A stretch of DNA of 64,000 nucleotides from Chitinimonas_A lacunae. Lineage in GTDB: Bacteria > Pseudomonadota > Gammaproteobacteria > Burkholderiales > Chitinimonadaceae. The stretch is from the NCBI RefSeq assembly GCF_042650885.1, contig NZ_JBHSBU010000001.1, forward strand, positions 3,224,001-3,288,000. The letters run 5' to 3'. A program made the position numbers and the translations under genes. The notes beneath the pieces were generated by a model. It searched no databases. It was not told where the DNA came from and worked only from the letters and a program-made list of their open reading frames with translations. Numbering within the stretch: position 1 is the stretch's first letter; each line of letters begins with the position of its first letter. This document shows positions 33,027-40,801 of this stretch, piece by piece.

Positions 33027-33241
33027 CTAGGATAGAAATGATCTACCCATCCCGAAATACTGGTGCTTTCGATACAGGCATTAAAAATGTCACAGACTTT
33101 CGGATAGGGAATGGTGGTGCCATCGTCATCGGCAGCCAGGGTGAACGGAGAGATTCCCAACAAGGACACCCTGCCTTGGTTGCACTCCAACGCATCATCT
33201 ATTGCGAGCGACTTCGACTTGTCACGCGGTGCCAGAACCTA

Positions 33242-33631
33242 GCACCTACCACGGATTGGGTAATTCGTAGCGTTTTGCCATCTAACCCTCCTGCTTCGCT
33301 CGGCCGAAATTTTGATCTCTCGGACTTTTCGTACATGAACCTAGGGGGCGGCTTATAGGTTTCGGGCTGAACTCCCCGGCGAGCCGCGTCACTTGGACGC
33401 TATATGGAAAGCGACCTGGGAGAGTACAGCGGGTGCCCGGACCTGCTGCCAGGATGACAAGACCTCCGCTGCTGCGGCGTGGATGCTGGGCGGGTGTACG
33501 CCGGCTTATCCAGCTTTTCTAATGGCCGCTGTCATTCTTACAAGTACGCAGAACCGTCTTGACCACATCAACTGCGGATGAGCTGGTCAAATCGCCGTCG
33601 AAACCCCCTGGCCAATTGGATTTCAGGCCGA
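33242..33631. other. Scar region with a possible second IS remnant
   Basis: About 390 bases without a gene. On the minus strand ATG at 33281 opens MAKRYELPNPW and stops at TAG (33246-33248); the opening MAKRYELP is like the start of another group of IS5 transposases, suggesting the stump of an older element. The remainder has mixed composition and holds only short frames. It separates the IS region from the cyanophycin genes. Confidence 0.35.
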
Positions 33632-33647
33632 TGGCATGGAAGCTGCT
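33632..33647 (+). promoter_or_regulatory. Candidate sigma-54 promoter of cphBA
   Basis: TGGCATGGAAGCTGCT matches the -24/-12 consensus TGGCAYRNNNNTTGCW except for one base in the -12 element, with GG and GC ten bases apart. It lies 50 bases before the cphB ATG. Nitrogen control of a nitrogen-storage operon makes sense, but no NtrC-type dyad was found upstream, and a match this good could occur once or twice by chance in a window this size. Confidence 0.4.
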
Positions 33648-33696
33648 CGACACGGCTTCTGACCGGCTACGGGCCGGGATCTGGCGGAGAGAATAG

Positions 33697-34581
33697 ATGT
33701 CGCGCAAGCAAAAATCTTCATCCCGCCCGGGCCATCTGGTGGTGGTTGGCGGGGCCGAGGACCGGGAACAGGACAAGCCGATTCTGCGTGAATTCGCCCG
33801 ACTGTCCGGCGGTGAGAAAGCGCGTATCGCCGTGCTGACCGCCGCCAGCTCGATCCAGGACGAGATCTGGGAAATCTACGACAAGGCGTTTGGCGATCTG
33901 GGCGTGGAACAGCGCATGCCATTCGTCATCAATAGCCGCGACGAAGCCAACGATCCGCATCGGGTGGAACAGTTGCTCGGCGCCACCGGCATCTATATGA
34001 CCGGCGGCGACCAGAAGCGGCTGCTGGCCATGCTGGGCGGCACAGCGCTCGACAGTGCGCTGCACCGGGCCTTTTTCGAACACGGTACCTGCATCGGTGG
34101 CACCAGCGCCGGGGCCTCGGCGATGTCGGGTCATATGCTGGCGGAAAGCCTCAATGACTCGATTCCGCAAAAGGGCTCGGTCAATCTGGCGGCTGGCCTG
34201 GGATTTCTGCACCGGGTGGTGATCGACCAGCATTTCTCGGCCCGGCAGCGGCTGGGCCGCCTGCTGGCCGTGGTGGCGCAGAACCCCTATCTGTTCGGTG
34301 TCGGCATCGATGAGGACACCGCCCTGGTGATCGAGTACGGCAAGCGCTTTGAAGTCATCGGCGAAGGCGCGGTCACGGTGCTCGATGGCCGTCAGATGAG
34401 CTCCAACTTCCTCACCATCAATCATCACGAACACCTCGAATTGATCGATGTGCGGCTGCACTTGTTTCCCGCCGGTGCGCGTTATGAAGCGGGCGAGCCC
34501 GGTGACGAAGGCTGTACTGGCCTTCCCGAGAGCCTGCGGGAAATTGTTTCTGTCATTACCAACCGGGACTATCTGTCATGA
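33697..34581 (+). CDS. cphB: Cyanophycinase (peptidase S51)
   Basis: 294 residues. GHLVVVGGAEDREQD at the N-terminus, YMTGGDQKRLL, and the nucleophile motif GGTSAGAS with Ser137 identify the S51-family cyanophycinase, which splits cyanophycin into beta-Asp-Arg dipeptides in the cytoplasm. GGAGAGA precedes the ATG. Its stop overlaps the cphA start by four bases (ATGA), so breakdown and synthesis of the polymer are encoded together. Confidence 0.94.
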   Translation: MSRKQKSSSRPGHLVVVGGAEDREQDKPILREFARLSGGEKARIAVLTAASSIQDEIWEIYDKAFGDLGVEQRMPFVINSRDEANDPHRVEQLLGATGIYMTGGDQKRLLAMLGGTALDSALHRAFFEHGTCIGGTSAGASAMSGHMLAESLNDSIPQKGSVNLAAGLGFLHRVVIDQHFSARQRLGRLLAVVAQNPYLFGVGIDEDTALVIEYGKRFEVIGEGAVTVLDGRQMSSNFLTINHHEHLELIDVRLHLFPAGARYEAGEPGDEGCTGLPESLREIVSVITNRDYLS

Positions 34582-37253
34582 AAATCGTCGACACACGTTT
34601 CCTGCGCGGGCCCAATCTGCATTCCCCGCGTCCGTGCTTTATGGCGGTACTCGACCTGGAAGAACTCGATGAAGTGCCTTCTACCGCCATCTTCGGCTTT
34701 ACCGAGCGCCTGTGCGCCCTGATCCCCTCGTTGAGCGAGCATCGATGCTCGACCGGCTATCGCGGCGGTTTCGTCGACCGGCTCAAGGAGGGCACCTATA
34801 TGGCCCATATCACCGAGCATGTGTTGATCGAACTGCAATGTCTGGCCGGCAGCGCGGTCGGCTTTGGCAAGGCACGCATGCTGCGCGGCCAGCCACGCCA
34901 TTACCGCATCGTCTGTTCCTACCATATCGAACAGCTGGTCGAGGCGGCACTGCCGGTGGCGGTCGACCTGGTCTGCGCGCTGGCTCGTGGCGAGGACTAC
35001 GATCTGGAAAGCCAGCTGGTGCGGCTGCGCGAGCTGGTGGCCGATTATGGGCTCGGACCCAGCACCGGCGCGGTAGTCGAAGCCGCCCGGGCACGTGGCA
35101 TCCCGGTGATGCGGCTGACCGATACGGCCAGTCTGTTCCAACTGGGCTGGGGGGCGCGACAGCGACGGATCCAGGCCACCATCACCGGTCTCAGCAGCCA
35201 TATCGCCGTGGAGATCGCCAGCAACAAGCAACTGACCAAGACGCTGCTCGAACAGGCCGGCGTGCCGGTGCCGCGTGGCAGTCTGGTTTCCAGTGTCAGC
35301 GACGCGGTGGTGGCGGCCCAGCGGCTGCACGGGCCGGTCACGGTCAAGCCGCTCGATGCCAACCATGGCCGTGGCGTCACCACCTGCGCCATCACGCCCG
35401 AAGAAGTGGCGCAGGCGTTCGAGCAGGCGCGCCAGCATAGCCGGCGGGTGATCGTGGAGCAGTTTATCGAGGGCGACGATTACCGCGTGCTGGTGATCAA
35501 GGACCAGGTCGTCGCGGCGGCACGGCGGCGGCCGCCCTGTGTGGTCGGCGATGGGGTGCGTACCATCCGCGAGCTGATCAAGGCCGAAAATCTCGACCCG
35601 CGCCGTGGCGATGGCCATTGCAAGACGCTGACCCTAATTCCGCTCGACAGCCATACCGAAGGCGTACTGGCCCGGCAGGGGTTCGATTTCGAGACGGTGT
35701 TGAATCCCGGCCAGATGTCGGTGCTGCGTGGCAATGCCAATCTGTCCACCGGCGGCACGGCCGAGGATGTGACCGACCTGCTGCCCGCCGTCACCCGCGC
35801 CGCCTGCGTGCGGGCAGCCCAGACCGTGGGGCTCGATGTGGCCGGGATCGACCTGATCTGCCGCGATATCGAACAACCGCTCAACGAACAACGTGGCGCA
35901 GTGATCGAGGTCAATGCCGCGCCGGGCATCCGCATGCACGAATGGCCCAGCAGCGGTGTCCGCCGGGCAGTTGGGGCGGCGATTGTCGATTCGCTGTTCG
36001 AGCCCGGTCAGGATGGCCGTATCCCGCTGATCGCCGTCACCGGTACCAACGGCAAGACCACCACGGTACTGCTGATCGCCCGTGCCTTGCGCGAAAGCGG
36101 GCTGACCACCGGTTACACCACCACGGAAGGGGTGTTCATCAACGGCGAATGTCTGCGCCAGGGCGATTGCAGCGGTTATTGGTCGGCTCGCACCGTGCTC
36201 GCCGCGCCCGAAGTCGAGGCGGCCGTGCTGGAAACCGCCCGCGGCGGCATCCTCAAGCGGGGTCTGGCATTCGATCGCTGCGATGTCTCGGTGGTGCTCA
36301 ATGTGACGGCCGACCATCTGGGCCAGGACGGTATCGAGACGCTGGGCGGACTGGCTGACGTCAAGGCCGTGGTGGCCCATACCGCCAGCCGGGTGATGGT
36401 GCTGAACGCCGACGACCGCTATTGCCGCGAAATGGCCGAAGAGCGGGCTGACGGTATCGAGGTGGTGTATTTCTCGATGGAGGCCGACAGCCCGGTCATC
36501 GCTGCCCATATCGCCCAGGGCGGCCGCGCCGTGGTGCTGTTGGGTGACCGGCTGGTGGTCTGGGGCGGCCGGGAACGACTGAGCCTGCCCGTGGCGCAGA
36601 TGCCGTTCACGCTGGGCGGCCTGGCCCGCCACAATATCGCCAATGCCCTGGCAGCCACGGCGGCGCTGATCGCCATCGATTGCCCGACCGAGGCCATCGT
36701 GGCGGCGCTGACAGCTTTCCGCTCCGATGTCGAAGAGAATCCACTGCGGCTCAATCTGCTCAAGGCCGGCAATAACGTGAGCGTGCTGGTGGACTACGCC
36801 CATAACGCCGCCTCCTACCGGGCACTGATCGAGACGGCGCGCGCTTGCAGCACCAGCCGGGTGATCGGGGTGATCAGCGCCCCGGGCGACCGGCGCGACC
36901 ATGAGCTGTACGAAGTCGGCCAGATCTGCGGCGAAGGGTTTGATGAGGTGGTGGTCTATGAGATGGACGACCGTCGCGGCCGGGGGCCCGGTTCGCTGGC
37001 CGAAGTGGTGCGGGCCGGTGCGCGCATCGGGGCCGGTGATCGGCCGGTCAATGTGGTGCTCGATGTCCGCGCCGCTCTGCGCTACGGACTCCAGTGCTGC
37101 CGGCCGGGCGATCTGCTGGTCTATGGCTGCGCCAACGATATCGCCGATCTGACCCAGGTGCTGGCAGAACCGCGTCCGGTCGAGCCGCTACCGCTCAATG
37201 ATGACGTCGTCGAAGTGGATTTCCCGGTACAGAAGGTGGCAGCCAGCCTTTAA
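34578..37253 (+). CDS. cphA: Cyanophycin synthetase
   Basis: 891 residues, close to the usual 870-900. The N-terminal region begins MKIVDTRFLRGPNLHSPRPC, followed by an ATP-grasp domain (about 220-480; KPLDANHGRGVTTC, EQFIEGDDYRVLVI, EVNAAPGIRMH) that adds Asp, and a Mur-ligase-like domain starting near residue 488 with GTNGKTTT that adds Arg. The enzyme makes the multi-L-arginyl-poly-L-aspartate nitrogen reserve without ribosomes. It follows cphB directly. No second synthetase copy (cphA') is adjacent. Confidence 0.95.
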   Translation: MKIVDTRFLRGPNLHSPRPCFMAVLDLEELDEVPSTAIFGFTERLCALIPSLSEHRCSTGYRGGFVDRLKEGTYMAHITEHVLIELQCLAGSAVGFGKARMLRGQPRHYRIVCSYHIEQLVEAALPVAVDLVCALARGEDYDLESQLVRLRELVADYGLGPSTGAVVEAARARGIPVMRLTDTASLFQLGWGARQRRIQATITGLSSHIAVEIASNKQLTKTLLEQAGVPVPRGSLVSSVSDAVVAAQRLHGPVTVKPLDANHGRGVTTCAITPEEVAQAFEQARQHSRRVIVEQFIEGDDYRVLVIKDQVVAAARRRPPCVVGDGVRTIRELIKAENLDPRRGDGHCKTLTLIPLDSHTEGVLARQGFDFETVLNPGQMSVLRGNANLSTGGTAEDVTDLLPAVTRAACVRAAQTVGLDVAGIDLICRDIEQPLNEQRGAVIEVNAAPGIRMHEWPSSGVRRAVGAAIVDSLFEPGQDGRIPLIAVTGTNGKTTTVLLIARALRESGLTTGYTTTEGVFINGECLRQGDCSGYWSARTVLAAPEVEAAVLETARGGILKRGLAFDRCDVSVVLNVTADHLGQDGIETLGGLADVKAVVAHTASRVMVLNADDRYCREMAEERADGIEVVYFSMEADSPVIAAHIAQGGRAVVLLGDRLVVWGGRERLSLPVAQMPFTLGGLARHNIANALAATAALIAIDCPTEAIVAALTAFRSDVEENPLRLNLLKAGNNVSVLVDYAHNAASYRALIETARACSTSRVIGVISAPGDRRDHELYEVGQICGEGFDEVVVYEMDDRRGRGPGSLAEVVRAGARIGAGDRPVNVVLDVRAALRYGLQCCRPGDLLVYGCANDIADLTQVLAEPRPVEPLPLNDDVVEVDFPVQKVAASL

Positions 37254-38004
37254 CGCCACATTGCTTCCAACCGGGCCTGCCTGTCACGCCTTCCCAGCCA
37301 ATTCGGAGCCACCGTGTCCGGACCTCAAAGCCCAGGCACTCAGCACTCAACCAGGCTTGGCGGCGACTCCGATTCAAGCGGAAAGTCTCCAGAGCGGCGG
37401 CCCTACCCTCGGTCTCAGCGGGCGTGAAGCGCAGTGAGGTCGGACCCCAACGGTGCGTCATGCTGCCTGGCAGCGGATGCACCTTGTCATTTCAAAGGCT
37501 TGGTCGCACTGGCTCAGGAAGATTCGGCCTGCTGCTGGAAAGGGTGGTTGGGGTGGCCGGCGACGCGCTGGAGAGGCTGACGCGGCGGCGGGCTGGGCCG
37601 GTGGGCGCGGCATGATGTGCCAGTGTGGCCTACCGTTCGTCGGGAAGGTGAAAAAGCGCGCTGAATCGGGCGGAAAAGGAAGCGGAAATTGCTGAGCTAG
37701 AACAGGGATATTTTTATTTTTCTTTTAAATGCCGATTAGATCTGGCGATCAATTGTCCGTATTTTTTATATAAGTAAAACCCGGATTTACGGGATAGCAA
37801 AGTTCCGGCAATTTTCCCGAAACCGCGGACGAATTGCCCGGCGCAAGGCTCAGCCGCGAGGCTTAGCGGCAATGGATCGTGCGATACGTCAAAGGTTCTG
37901 CAAGTGGCGAAAAAAAACCTGTGTATTCGGCAGGTTTTTGATTGTTAAGGAAATTCTATCGGTCTTTGAGGTGTGATTTTTACAATGCGATTGGCATGGC
38001 CGGC
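37254..38004. other. Intergenic region upstream of the pigment cluster
   Basis: About 750 bases. The first 430 are GC-rich and hold only short frames that do not look like proteins; the rest (from about 37700) is strongly AT-rich. A hairpin with T-run at 37912-37939 is listed separately. The sharp change in composition at about 37700 could mark the edge of an acquired segment. Confidence 0.5.
37912..37939 (+). terminator. Intrinsic terminator upstream of the pigment cluster
   Basis: AAACCTG (37915-37921) pairs with CAGGTTT (37931-37937), with T continuing to 37939 and a run of A on the other side, so it can act on both strands. It would shield the cluster promoter from upstream transcription. 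Confidence 0.7.
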
Positions 38005-38033
38005 TTAATAAGACCCCCGCCCTGTGATATAGT
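38005..38033 (+). promoter_or_regulatory. Candidate sigma-70 promoter of the aryl polyene operon
   Basis: TTAATA (38005-38010), a 17-base spacer, and TATAGT (38028-38033) preceded by TGA, an extended -10 form. It is the best promoter-like match before the first cluster gene and gives a leader of about 140 bases. Confidence 0.5.
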
Positions 38034-38183
38034 CGCGCCCTTTCGTGGCCCTGGCGCCCGCATCCGTTTGCGTCATACATCGCACCGATGCGCGCGGTAA
38101 AACGCGGCGAGTGGATAGTCGAATAGCGTTTTTATGGCCGGTTCTTATTTCTTATTCTTGCACCAGACGATTCTGCAAGCACT

Positions 38184-38912
38184 ATGGCGGCCTGCTTTTT
38201 GATCGATCAATGGGCTGCCTGGGCGCCCGGTTTGGAATCCCCCTCTGCCTGGCGCGACTGGTTTGCCAGTCCGTCGCCCCTGCCTGTCCAGGGCACGCCA
38301 GCGCTGGCCGAGATGCCGGCCATGATGCGGCGCCGGGTCGAACGGCTGGGACGGATTGCCCTGCAAGCCACCTACTGGTCGGTGGCCGATGCCGAGCCCG
38401 GCCCACTGGTCTTTGCCTCGCGCTACGGCGATATTGCCCGCTCCATCGAGCTGCTCGAACAACTGGCCCAGGGCCAGTCGCTTTCCCCTACTTCCTTCAG
38501 TCTGTCGGTTCATAACGCCATTGGTGCGCTCTATTCGATCGCGTGCGGTGACACCGGCCCCTATACCGCGATCGCCGCCGGCGAAGAGACCGTCGCTGCC
38601 GCCTTTGTCGAAGCGCAAGGCCTGCTCGCCGACGGTGCGCCGGCCGTGACGGTGATCTGCTACGAAGAGCCGCTGCCGCCGCTCTACCAGGGCTTTGCCG
38701 GCAATGAAGTCAACTTTCCGCGCGGCTGGGCCTGCCGGCTGCGTCTGGCCGGGCAGGGCGGCGTCAGCGTCGAATGCGGCACGGCCGCCGCTGACGCGGC
38801 GGCGCTGAGGCTGCCGGCCGATCTGGCCATTCTCGATTTTCTGCTGTCCGACCAGGCCGAACTGCGGCATCAGGTCGGCACGCGCCAATGGCGGTGGCAA
38901 CGTCATGCTTGA
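38184..38912 (+). CDS. apeC: Chain-length-factor-like ketosynthase homologue (ApeC type)
   Basis: 242 residues, a beta-ketoacyl synthase N-terminal-like domain (PF13723 type) with FSLSVHNAIGALYSIACGDTGPYTAIAAGEET and AVTVICYEEPLPPLY. It lacks the active Cys and His set of a working ketosynthase. In aryl polyene systems this protein pairs with the ketosynthase ApeO as a chain-length factor. First gene of the cluster; its end overlaps the acyltransferase start by eight bases. The ATG at 38184 is the first in frame; TTG/GTG alternatives upstream look unsupported. Confidence 0.8.
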   Translation: MAACFLIDQWAAWAPGLESPSAWRDWFASPSPLPVQGTPALAEMPAMMRRRVERLGRIALQATYWSVADAEPGPLVFASRYGDIARSIELLEQLAQGQSLSPTSFSLSVHNAIGALYSIACGDTGPYTAIAAGEETVAAAFVEAQGLLADGAPAVTVICYEEPLPPLYQGFAGNEVNFPRGWACRLRLAGQGGVSVECGTAAADAAALRLPADLAILDFLLSDQAELRHQVGTRQWRWQRHA

Positions 38913-39690
38913 ACGGCTCGACCGCTACTGGCGCGTGATCGCCACCGCCATCGCCTTCAGCACGTTCGGCCTTGGCGGCCTGCTGCTGCGGCTGGTGTAT
39001 TTCCCCTTGCTGCAATGGCTGGTACGACAACCGGCGCGCCGCGCCACCCTGTCGCGCCGTGCCGTTCACCGTGCCTTCCGTCTGTTTATCGAGCTGATGC
39101 GGGTGCTCGGCATCCTGCGTTATCGCATCGAAGGGGTGGAGCGGCTGCAACGGCCCGGCCTGTTGATTCTGGCCAACCATCCGACCCTGATCGATGTGGT
39201 GTTCCTGATTTCGCTGGTCAGCAACGCCGACTGCGTGGTCAAGGCGAGCCTGGCCCGCAACCCGTTTACCCGAGGCCCGGTGCGGGCGACCGGTTATATC
39301 TGCAACGACTCGGGCGTCGGCCTGGTCGAGGATTGCATCGCCTCGGTCCGCGCCGGCAGCAATCTGATCATCTTCCCCGAAGGCACCCGCAGCGTGCCGG
39401 GCCAGCCGCTGCGCTTGCAGCGCGGCGCCGCCAACATCGCGGTGCGCGGCCAGTTGCCGATCACTCCGGTCCGTATCCGCTGCGAACCGCCCAGCCTGAC
39501 CAAGGGCCTGCCATGGTGGCAGGTACCGCCGCGTCGGATGCAGTTCACCATCGTGGTCGAGGACGATATCGCCATCGAACCCTTCCTTGACCGTCCGGAC
39601 GGCGAAGCCCTGGCCGCCCGTGAACTGACCCGCTATCTGACCGACTATTTTTCGCCCTCGACGGAGACTACTACCCATGCCGACGCTTGA
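38905..39690 (+). CDS. Lysophospholipid acyltransferase (PlsC/LPLAT family)
   Basis: 261 residues. N-terminal membrane segments (residues 11-40), the H(X)4D motif N91-H92-PTLI-D97 and FPEGTR at 157-162 define the PlsC-type acyltransferase. In aryl polyene clusters such an enzyme is thought to help build the lipid part that anchors the polyene in the outer membrane. It corresponds in position to ApeD. The 3' end overlaps the first ACP gene by 14 bases. Confidence 0.88.
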   Translation: MLERLDRYWRVIATAIAFSTFGLGGLLLRLVYFPLLQWLVRQPARRATLSRRAVHRAFRLFIELMRVLGILRYRIEGVERLQRPGLLILANHPTLIDVVFLISLVSNADCVVKASLARNPFTRGPVRATGYICNDSGVGLVEDCIASVRAGSNLIIFPEGTRSVPGQPLRLQRGAANIAVRGQLPITPVRIRCEPPSLTKGLPWWQVPPRRMQFTIVVEDDIAIEPFLDRPDGEALAARELTRYLTDYFSPSTETTTHADA

Positions 39691-39943
39691 ACTCGAACAG
39701 GAAATCAAGGAGCTGGTCATCGAGTCGCTCAATCTCGAAGACCTGACCCCGGCTGATATCGACAGCGAGGCCACCCTGTTCGTCGAAGGGTTGGGGCTCG
39801 ATTCGATCGATGCGCTGGAGCTGGGCCTGGCGCTGCAAAAGCGCTACGGCGTGACCATGACGGCCGATTCCGAAGAGACCCGGCGCCATTTCGCCAGTGT
39901 GCGTGCGCTGGCCGCTTTCGTTGCCGCCCAGCGCAAGCACTGA
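39677..39943 (+). CDS. apeE: Acyl carrier protein 1 of the aryl polyene system
   Basis: 88 residues. The phosphopantetheine site reads GLGLDSIDALELG with Ser43 in D-S-I-D. It is acidic and helical as ACPs are, with a slightly extended C-terminus (HFASVRALAAFVAAQRKH). It carries starter or growing acyl chains for the ketosynthases. The letter assignment (first of two ACPs) follows gene order. Confidence 0.88.
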   Translation: MPTLELEQEIKELVIESLNLEDLTPADIDSEATLFVEGLGLDSIDALELGLALQKRYGVTMTADSEETRRHFASVRALAAFVAAQRKH

Positions 39944-40001
39944 GCCGCGCCGGACTTTTCGCCTAATCAAGGCCGGCCTTGCCCCCGGCCAGGAGACTCC
40001 C

Positions 40002-40253
40002 ATGACCAAGCAGGAAATGTTCGATCGCCTGTCGGCGATCCTCCAGGAAACCTTCAGCATCGACGCTGCCCGGATCAAGCCTGAATCGCGCCTCTACGAA
40101 GATCTCGATATCGACAGCATCGATGCGGTCGATCTGATCGTGAAGCTCAAGCCGCTGGTCGGCAAACGGCTGCAACCCGATGCCTTCAAGTCGGTGCGCA
40201 CCCTGCAAGACGTGGTGGACGCCCTCGACGGCCTGGTCAACGAACCCGCCTGA
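40002..40253 (+). CDS. apeF: Acyl carrier protein 2 of the aryl polyene system
   Basis: 83 residues. LYEDLDIDSIDAVDLIVKLK gives a DSID motif with Ser39. CAGGAGA precedes the ATG at 40002; the frame is open upstream but that stretch overlaps the first ACP gene. Two distinct ACPs are usual in aryl polyene systems, one loading the aryl starter and one the extension chain. Confidence 0.9.
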   Translation: MTKQEMFDRLSAILQETFSIDAARIKPESRLYEDLDIDSIDAVDLIVKLKPLVGKRLQPDAFKSVRTLQDVVDALDGLVNEPA

Positions 40254-40258
40254 TCTGC

Positions 40259-40801
40259 GTGCGCGCCGCCATCGTCACCCTGTTGACCCTGGCTTATCCG
40301 CTCCTGGTCTATCTGGGGCTGGGTCGTTTCGAGCCACGCTGGCTGGCACTGCTGCTGGCGGGTCTGGCTTTGCTGCGTGCGCTGGCCACCCGTGAGCGGG
40401 TCTGGCTGGCCGCGGCTGCCGGAGCCCTGCTGCTGGCCGGCGTCAGCGCGCTGGGCAATGCGGCGTTGCCGCTCAAGCTCTATCCGGTTCTGGTCAATGG
40501 CGTGCTGCTTGGGGTGTTCCTGCTCAGCCTGTCTCATCCGCCCAGCATGATCGAGCGGCTGGCCCGGCTGCGCGAGCCCGACCTGCCGCCCGAGGCGGTG
40601 GTCTATACCCGGCGCGTGACCCAGGTCTGGTGCGGCTTTTTCGTCCTCAACGGCTCGATGGCCCTCTATACGGCACTGTGGGCCAGCGATGCGCTGTGGG
40701 CGCTCTACAACGGCCTGATCGCCTATGGACTGATGGGCGTGCTGTTCCTGGGCGAATGGCTGGTGCGTGGCCGGGTGCGGGCGAGGACTGCCCATGGCTG
40801 A
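40259..40801 (+). CDS. Membrane protein of the aryl polyene cluster (COG4648 type)
   Basis: 180 residues with about five hydrophobic segments (MRAAIVTLLTLAYPLLVYL, ALLLAGLALLRALA, LPLKLYPVLVNGVLLGVFLLSL, YNGLIAYGLMGVLFLGEWLV). The phrase LYPVLVNGVLLGVFLLSLSHPPSMIERLAR and RRVTQVWCGFFVLNGSMA are characteristic of a small membrane protein that accompanies AMP-ligases in these clusters. Role unknown. GTG start at 40259, five bases after the ACP stop; overlaps the AMP-ligase start by eight bases. Confidence 0.75.
   Translation: MRAAIVTLLTLAYPLLVYLGLGRFEPRWLALLLAGLALLRALATRERVWLAAAAGALLLAGVSALGNAALPLKLYPVLVNGVLLGVFLLSLSHPPSMIERLARLREPDLPPEAVVYTRRVTQVWCGFFVLNGSMALYTALWASDALWALYNGLIAYGLMGVLFLGEWLVRGRVRARTAHG

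Larger units (their letters stand above)
32005..33238 (-). pseudogene. Decayed gene interrupted by the IS element
   Basis: On the minus strand an open, start-less frame (33238 to 33031) encodes a plausible protein piece containing SLAIDDALECNQGRVSLL and DDDGTTIPYPKVCDIFNAC. On the other side of the IS a frame ending at TAG (32005) encodes a hydrophilic tail, LPRLKILEEEWREDIPP then CLEEAILKIETKNQQKLSE. Removing the IS and one CTAG copy brings the halves next to each other but in different frames, so a frameshift is needed as well. Neither piece is recognised; the acidic, Trp-containing look recalls immunity-type proteins only vaguely. Confidence 0.4.

Noticed and set aside
37195..37482. Possible 95-residue minus-strand protein (MHPLPGSMTHRWGP start)
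   Set aside because: Overlaps the end of cphA, has no RBS and unusual Arg/Trp content. Could be part of an old repeat but support is insufficient.
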